Both the position numbers and the translations under genes were made by a program. The notes beneath the pieces were generated by a model, which was given only the letters and a program-made list of their open reading frames with translations, ran no database searches and was not told where the DNA came from. Shown one piece after another: positions 5,901-8,845 of a stretch of 8,845 bases of DNA (position 1 is its first letter; every line of letters begins with the position of its first letter). The stretch is from Victivallales bacterium (GTDB lineage Bacteria > Verrucomicrobiota > Lentisphaeria > Oligosphaerales > Oligosphaeraceae): assembly GCA_017431185.1 (NCBI GenBank), contig JAFRLP010000133.1, forward strand, positions 1-8,845. The letters are read 5' to 3'.

Positions 5901-7482
5901 GTTCGCGGAGTCCCTGCGAAAGATCCAGGCCTCCATTCTGGCAAAATACCCAGGGGGAATCGTCGGGCCGACAGGGGTAAAGAACACGCCCCATCCCTAC
6001 GGCGGCAACTGGAATTTCCGTAACATGAGCGCCTTTGGATGCGCCAGCATCTATGGTCCGCCGCGGCTTCCCGTCAGTTTCCGCAGGGATGAGCGTCTCG
6101 TCATGAGGTATTATGGCTACGACACACCCGAAGGCGAAACCCGCCATGCCCTCTGGACTGGGCTCTTCCTCGGAGAGCGCAACACCAACTCCTGGTTCTG
6201 TCCGATTTTCCTGCTTCCAGACTTGCGGACATCCAACGTGCGCAAGTATTACGGCGACCTTCTCTGGGAACTGCGCGGCGGGCCGGGTGACCTGCTCTAC
6301 CACGCCAAAAAATTGACCGGCCAGGTGGCCATCCTCCATTCGCAGCCATCGGTCATCGCCAATTTCCTGAAGCAGTCGAAGGTGGATTACGGCTCCAAGG
6401 AGTTCGCTTTCGCAATGGCCCTGGAAGATTTGGGAGTGGCTTATCGCTTCATCGCGCCGGATGAACTCACCCGCGAGTTCCTGCGCTCATTCCAGGCGGT
6501 TGTCCTCCCTGAAACCAGCGCACTGTCGGACACCGAGCTTGCCGTGCTCAAGGGCTTTGTCCAGGAGGGCGGCAAACTGGTGGCCGACTATGAACCAGGC
6601 GTGCTGAATGAACTCTGCGTGCCCCGAAGAAATCCTGCTCTGGACGAACTGTTCGGAGTCAAGACCGGCCAGCGCGGATTACGCAAGGTCACCTCCCACA
6701 CGCTTTCAGGAGTCTCCATTGCGCAGGCGCAGGGGAATGTCTCCTGCACCACTGGTCGTGCGCTGGGCGAGGCCACCCTCAAAGGCGGCGGGACTGTGCC
6801 CCTGGCCGTTGCCACTGCGCAGACGCTCTACCTGAACTTTGCCCCCCAGTACAGCGAAAGGCGCGAGCAGGCGTTCCGCAGGCTGCTTTCCGCGTTCCTC
6901 TCCCTGGAGTCCCCCGCGCAGTTCATCTCTGACCACGCCGTGATGCACGGTTTTTTCCGTAACGGGCGGACACTCCACATTGGACTGCTTGCCGAGCCGT
7001 CCTTCGCCGGCTGGCGCACCGCCACGCTGAAAGAGACGGCACGGCACTCTGCCCAAGGCGAGTTGCGCCTGGCCCAGGCCGCCCATCTCTACGACTCGCG
7101 ACAGGGCAGGGAACTGGGGCATGGCACGCATTTTCCGCTTGCCCTGGCACAGGGGGACGGCACATTGCTGACCGCCCTTCCCTACCGTGTCGCCGCCATT
7201 GACCTTGAGGCCCCAACCACCATCGGCGCTGCCGAAGTCGCCACCATTACGGCACAGATTGTGACTGACAACCACGCCGCGCCCGAACCGCACGTGCTGG
7301 TTTTCCAGGCATTCCACGAAGACGGCACGGAGTCCCTCGAATATCGCCAGCCGCGGCTTGCTCCAGGCGGTCGTTTCGCATTCCCGTTCCCGCCGGCGCT
7401 GAACGAAAAGGGGCGGTGGCGCATTCAAGTGCGGGACGCCGCGAGCGGTGTCACCGCGAACTGCCACATCCAGGTGAATTGA
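2968..7482 (+). CDS. Secreted multidomain GH42-like (beta-galactosidase-type) glycosidase
   Basis: A 1504-residue protein starting in the ATGA overlap, with a Sec signal peptide (cleavage near residues 21-25). Rough layout: an N-terminal beta-sandwich resembling mutarotase-like folds (about 33-290); strand-rich linker; a GATase-like Rossmann domain (about 454-600, opening YDAIVLG and closing EYQFAILARLLHWVTG); Ig-like strands (about 610-775); a TIM barrel (about 782-1117); a second Rossmann domain resembling the GH42 trimerisation domain (about 1118-1225, GQVAILHSQPS); and a C-terminal Ig-like domain. In the barrel, GDE (899-901) offers Glu901 as acid/base, followed by CFCAYC (914-919). Cys870 with 914, 916 and 919 matches the spacing I recall for the zinc cluster of Thermus A4 beta-galactosidase. 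GH42 enzymes cleave beta-galactosides; the substrate here may differ. The nucleophile Glu is not obvious. Far longer than the usual 650-700 residues of GH42. Fold family fairly sure, activity not. Confidence 0.85.
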   Translation: MSRVLRLILALCQLTCLPLLAEATALPADPQGHDSWLLENGHLSAVVSAIGGTLQRLVDKETGRDFVGGEGAFRDQFPPQNTAFAQAEYRGQIQNSPDGEARLELTAPGLEGVNQFTGIRKIYTLKPGEKLLRLQIVLLNQTESMQERRFGYWSNSFFGLPDTPNYLTVPLEAGAHRELSGSNTFFRNPVRGWLALDTLQSGVVLVPEYRKYDLAFSWNCLGARSRNTLEFRLVEESVPPGGQTVLQFAAGVFNALDGIEGAGEAGCGKVVTRNGQLTATLYGFQSLAATAVLLADGKPLGTKDTTLSAGKTTTVSFDLPPDATAATLEIRQGESLLFDLLHPLREGARFPAREQRNAPPTDQDPWQFTPEMDYVTPHDIWLETAQKPEIMVLVEANGLRDVVELRQRWDFRVAAPTVFPESWCMSWRNRTSFPPASGGESGTDKVGLFLTRRYDAIVLGSGRTTVRVNGRNLCASSWLAYPPATRARILEQLHAGTGLLLLNVKDADESLSDILASLHPAEAFLADSLSFAAAPHFQSASIRCGTYGAGRVAAVDFKTDCFLAPLPRWRGRNFQLLQCEHRFQEYQFAILARLLHWVTGAEPEILALKEGKPGEAIIRTAVAGKYDFELYNRHTERHGDFSLELPAGVSSFPLPPLQDGDNYLHARLAGRDFAFLRLHHTASAKIKAIRMKDHFLAGEPVHGTLELEGVDEDTSLIWEVTDGTGRRLCQGEGADVAWDARNAVVNRHILRAELSRKGRVASVRRHLFFLPETFDLRREYTNLLWVGADRFPEYTYPERFAQLRRFGFNFLYGGSFTDASPILLQFANVETGMNWYAGGNGYHLPYPQIQRQLADWYKTGDKRKLVRRPCFNSPDFNPGLPGREKEFSPFCTRRLFMLGDEMSMTHFQEPIDFCFCAYCLDGFRKWLQGRGWTLAQLNQACQTAFADWDEVMPQTCQEALFAPNPATFVLHRLYMDDVFAESLRKIQASILAKYPGGIVGPTGVKNTPHPYGGNWNFRNMSAFGCASIYGPPRLPVSFRRDERLVMRYYGYDTPEGETRHALWTGLFLGERNTNSWFCPIFLLPDLRTSNVRKYYGDLLWELRGGPGDLLYHAKKLTGQVAILHSQPSVIANFLKQSKVDYGSKEFAFAMALEDLGVAYRFIAPDELTREFLRSFQAVVLPETSALSDTELAVLKGFVQEGGKLVADYEPGVLNELCVPRRNPALDELFGVKTGQRGLRKVTSHTLSGVSIAQAQGNVSCTTGRALGEATLKGGGTVPLAVATAQTLYLNFAPQYSERREQAFRRLLSAFLSLESPAQFISDHAVMHGFFRNGRTLHIGLLAEPSFAGWRTATLKETARHSAQGELRLAQAAHLYDSRQGRELGHGTHFPLALAQGDGTLLTALPYRVAAIDLEAPTTIGAAEVATITAQIVTDNHAAPEPHVLVFQAFHEDGTESLEYRQPRLAPGGRFAFPFPPALNEKGRWRIQVRDAASGVTANCHIQVN

Positions 7483-7484
7483 CC

Positions 7485-8845
7485 ATGAATATCCCCGAAG
7501 AACTTCTGAAGATGCTGGAGACAGGCTGGCGGAGCCTCTGCGCGGTCGTTCCACTGCCCAACTCCTTTGATTTGCTTGGCGCCGAGACGTCCCCGTGGAA
7601 GCCCCTGGTGAACGAAAAGGGGGTCATCACCATCGAGACGCAGTTCACTCCGCCTGGAATGCAGCCGGACGTGTTTGCCGGCGTCCGGCGGACTCTGCTG
7701 ACGCTCTTCGCCCCGGAAAACTGCGGCCTCGGCGCCTTCGTCGCACCAATCTCCCATGAATGCCTGGACGGATGGCTGCCAGCCACTTCCCTGCATTTCC
7801 GCACTTCGCGTTTTTCCGACCTGCATGAACTGGCCTTTGTCGATGGCGACAACTCCCTGCTCGTGCGACTGAAAGCCGATGCAGGGACTATTTACTACCG
7901 GGTCGCCATTCCGGCGGAGACCGAGGCGTCCCGTCTCTGGGACATGCCTGACCCGCAGCCAGAAAGACTGCCTGACGGGGAGAGGTTTGACACTGGACTG
8001 GCCCGTCTGCGTCAGCATTGGATGACGGAGTTCGCGCCGGTCTTCTCACGCCTGCCATCCTCCCCTCTATTGCGGAACGCCGTGCTGGCCGCCCTTGCCA
8101 AATCCTTTCTGACGCAGTATGACGGCGGACTTCGCTATGGCGCGACACGCTATTACTGTGATGACGGACCCTGCGCCGAGTCCTTCCCGCCGACCATCCT
8201 CACCTTGGTGTCCGCCTGTCTCCACTATGGCCTGGAGAAGAAGGCGCTGCCTTTCCTGGGGCGTTTCCTGGACTCCTTTGTGTCGGAGAAGGGCGAACTG
8301 CTCCATCGGGGCAACGGCGCCTCCCTTTCCGAGCATGGCATGCTGCTGGATGTCTTTGGGCAAATCACCGACGCCGATTTCCGGCGAAAATATTCCGCCA
8401 CCGTCGGACGGGTGGCAGAGCGTCTTCTCCGTCTGGTGCAGGAGGCGGGGCACGGACTGATTGCCTGCTGTCCCGAGGACGATGTGCGCGCCTGCCCTCC
8501 CCGGCAGTGGTTCTCCTGCAATCTTTGGGTGTCGCGTGGGCTCCTCGGCCATTTCCGCGATGACGCAGCCGAATCAACCGTGGCCAGGGAGTTTGCGGAA
8601 CGCACGGTGCGCATCTGCCGTGAGTCTGCCATCGCCACAAAGGACGGCCTTTTCGTTCCCCCATCGCCCGACTGGCGGGAGCCGTTTGCGGACATGAATG
8701 ATTTTGTGCCCTTCATGCCGACGGATGACATCCACAGCGTCGCCTCCTACACCAATTACCGTTTCTATCCCGAAATGCTCTCCAGCGGCCTTCTGCCATC
8801 GGATTTGGCCGCCTCCATCGTCCAATATCGCCGCAGGCACGGCGG
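7485..8845 (+). CDS. Six-hairpin glycosidase-like protein, 3' truncated by window end
   Basis: An ATG two bases after the stop of the GH42-like gene opens a frame that runs without a stop to the window edge, giving 453 residues. A weak AGGTG (7472-7476) inside the end of the preceding gene is the only ribosome-site candidate, so translation is probably coupled. There is no signal peptide (MNIPEELLKMLETGW), so the protein is predicted to be cytoplasmic. Residues 1-180 look beta-rich; from about 185 the sequence is helical with repeated aromatic and Asp/Glu clusters typical of (alpha/alpha)6 barrels: YYCDDGPCAESFPP (223-236), a helical pair around 237-265, EHGMLLDVFGQ, and TDDIHSVASYTNYRFYPEML (413-432). 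This resembles six-hairpin glycosidases that trim oligosaccharides, but I cannot name a GH family, and catalytic residues are only guesses (Asp226/Asp227, Glu232, Asp414/Asp415). It could instead be a non-catalytic relative. Its place suggests it acts on products of the upstream enzymes. Confidence 0.75.
   Translation, partial: MNIPEELLKMLETGWRSLCAVVPLPNSFDLLGAETSPWKPLVNEKGVITIETQFTPPGMQPDVFAGVRRTLLTLFAPENCGLGAFVAPISHECLDGWLPATSLHFRTSRFSDLHELAFVDGDNSLLVRLKADAGTIYYRVAIPAETEASRLWDMPDPQPERLPDGERFDTGLARLRQHWMTEFAPVFSRLPSSPLLRNAVLAALAKSFLTQYDGGLRYGATRYYCDDGPCAESFPPTILTLVSACLHYGLEKKALPFLGRFLDSFVSEKGELLHRGNGASLSEHGMLLDVFGQITDADFRRKYSATVGRVAERLLRLVQEAGHGLIACCPEDDVRACPPRQWFSCNLWVSRGLLGHFRDDAAESTVAREFAERTVRICRESAIATKDGLFVPPSPDWREPFADMNDFVPFMPTDDIHSVASYTNYRFYPEMLSSGLLPSDLAASIVQYRRRHG

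Noticed and set aside
5410..6339. 309-residue minus-strand frame, with a similar 282-residue one at 6706-7554
   Set aside because: Both lie wholly or almost wholly within the large + strand gene, mirror its codon structure, and show no independent start signals or motifs.

Overview
The window reads as a carbohydrate-utilisation locus of a GC-rich bacterium, most likely from the Planctomycetota-Verrucomicrobiota-Chlamydiota group and probably Lentisphaerota (Victivallales-like). That placement is an inference from gene content. A prepilin-type protein with an N-terminal [20 protein letters not shown] segment and a C-terminal DGHV motif sits between a LacI-type regulator and secreted glycosidase-like proteins, a combination I associate with Lentisphaerota and Planctomycetes. 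No ribosomal or other taxonomic marker is present to confirm it.

Layout: all genes are on the + strand. Bases 2-466 are the 3' end of a Gfo/Idh/MocA-type oxidoreductase from an upstream unit. Bases 467-631 are the only real intergenic region. It is AT-rich and holds a sigma70-like promoter (TTGACA/TATGTT), an imperfect palindrome over the -10 box that is a candidate operator, and a 10-bp direct repeat. From 632 a tightly packed cluster runs off the right edge. It comprises a LacI-family regulator (632-1651), a PulG-like pseudopilin (1684-2370), a small secreted beta-sandwich, possibly carbohydrate-binding, protein (2384-2971), a 1504-residue secreted multidomain GH42-like protein (2968-7482), and a 3'-truncated protein resembling six-hairpin (alpha/alpha-barrel) glycosidases without a signal peptide (7485 to the end). 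Gaps between these genes are 32, 13, -4 and 2 bases, so one operon is likely.

Working model (inference): the regulator senses a sugar and controls its own promoter and the downstream genes. The two Sec-exported proteins bind and attack a galactose-containing or related glycan outside the cytoplasm. The last enzyme handles the resulting oligosaccharide inside the cell. The pseudopilin may be part of a type II secretion-like or surface-display apparatus tied to this locus. The polysaccharide itself cannot be read from the sequence.

Points worth a second look: a GH42-style zinc cysteine cluster and acid/base Glu without an obvious nucleophile; a LacI-family hinge in which the conserved lever Leu is Phe, paired with a candidate operator that lacks the usual central CpG; and a pseudopilin encoded inside a regulator-glycosidase operon. 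No RNA genes, CRISPR arrays, insertion sequences or phage genes were seen.
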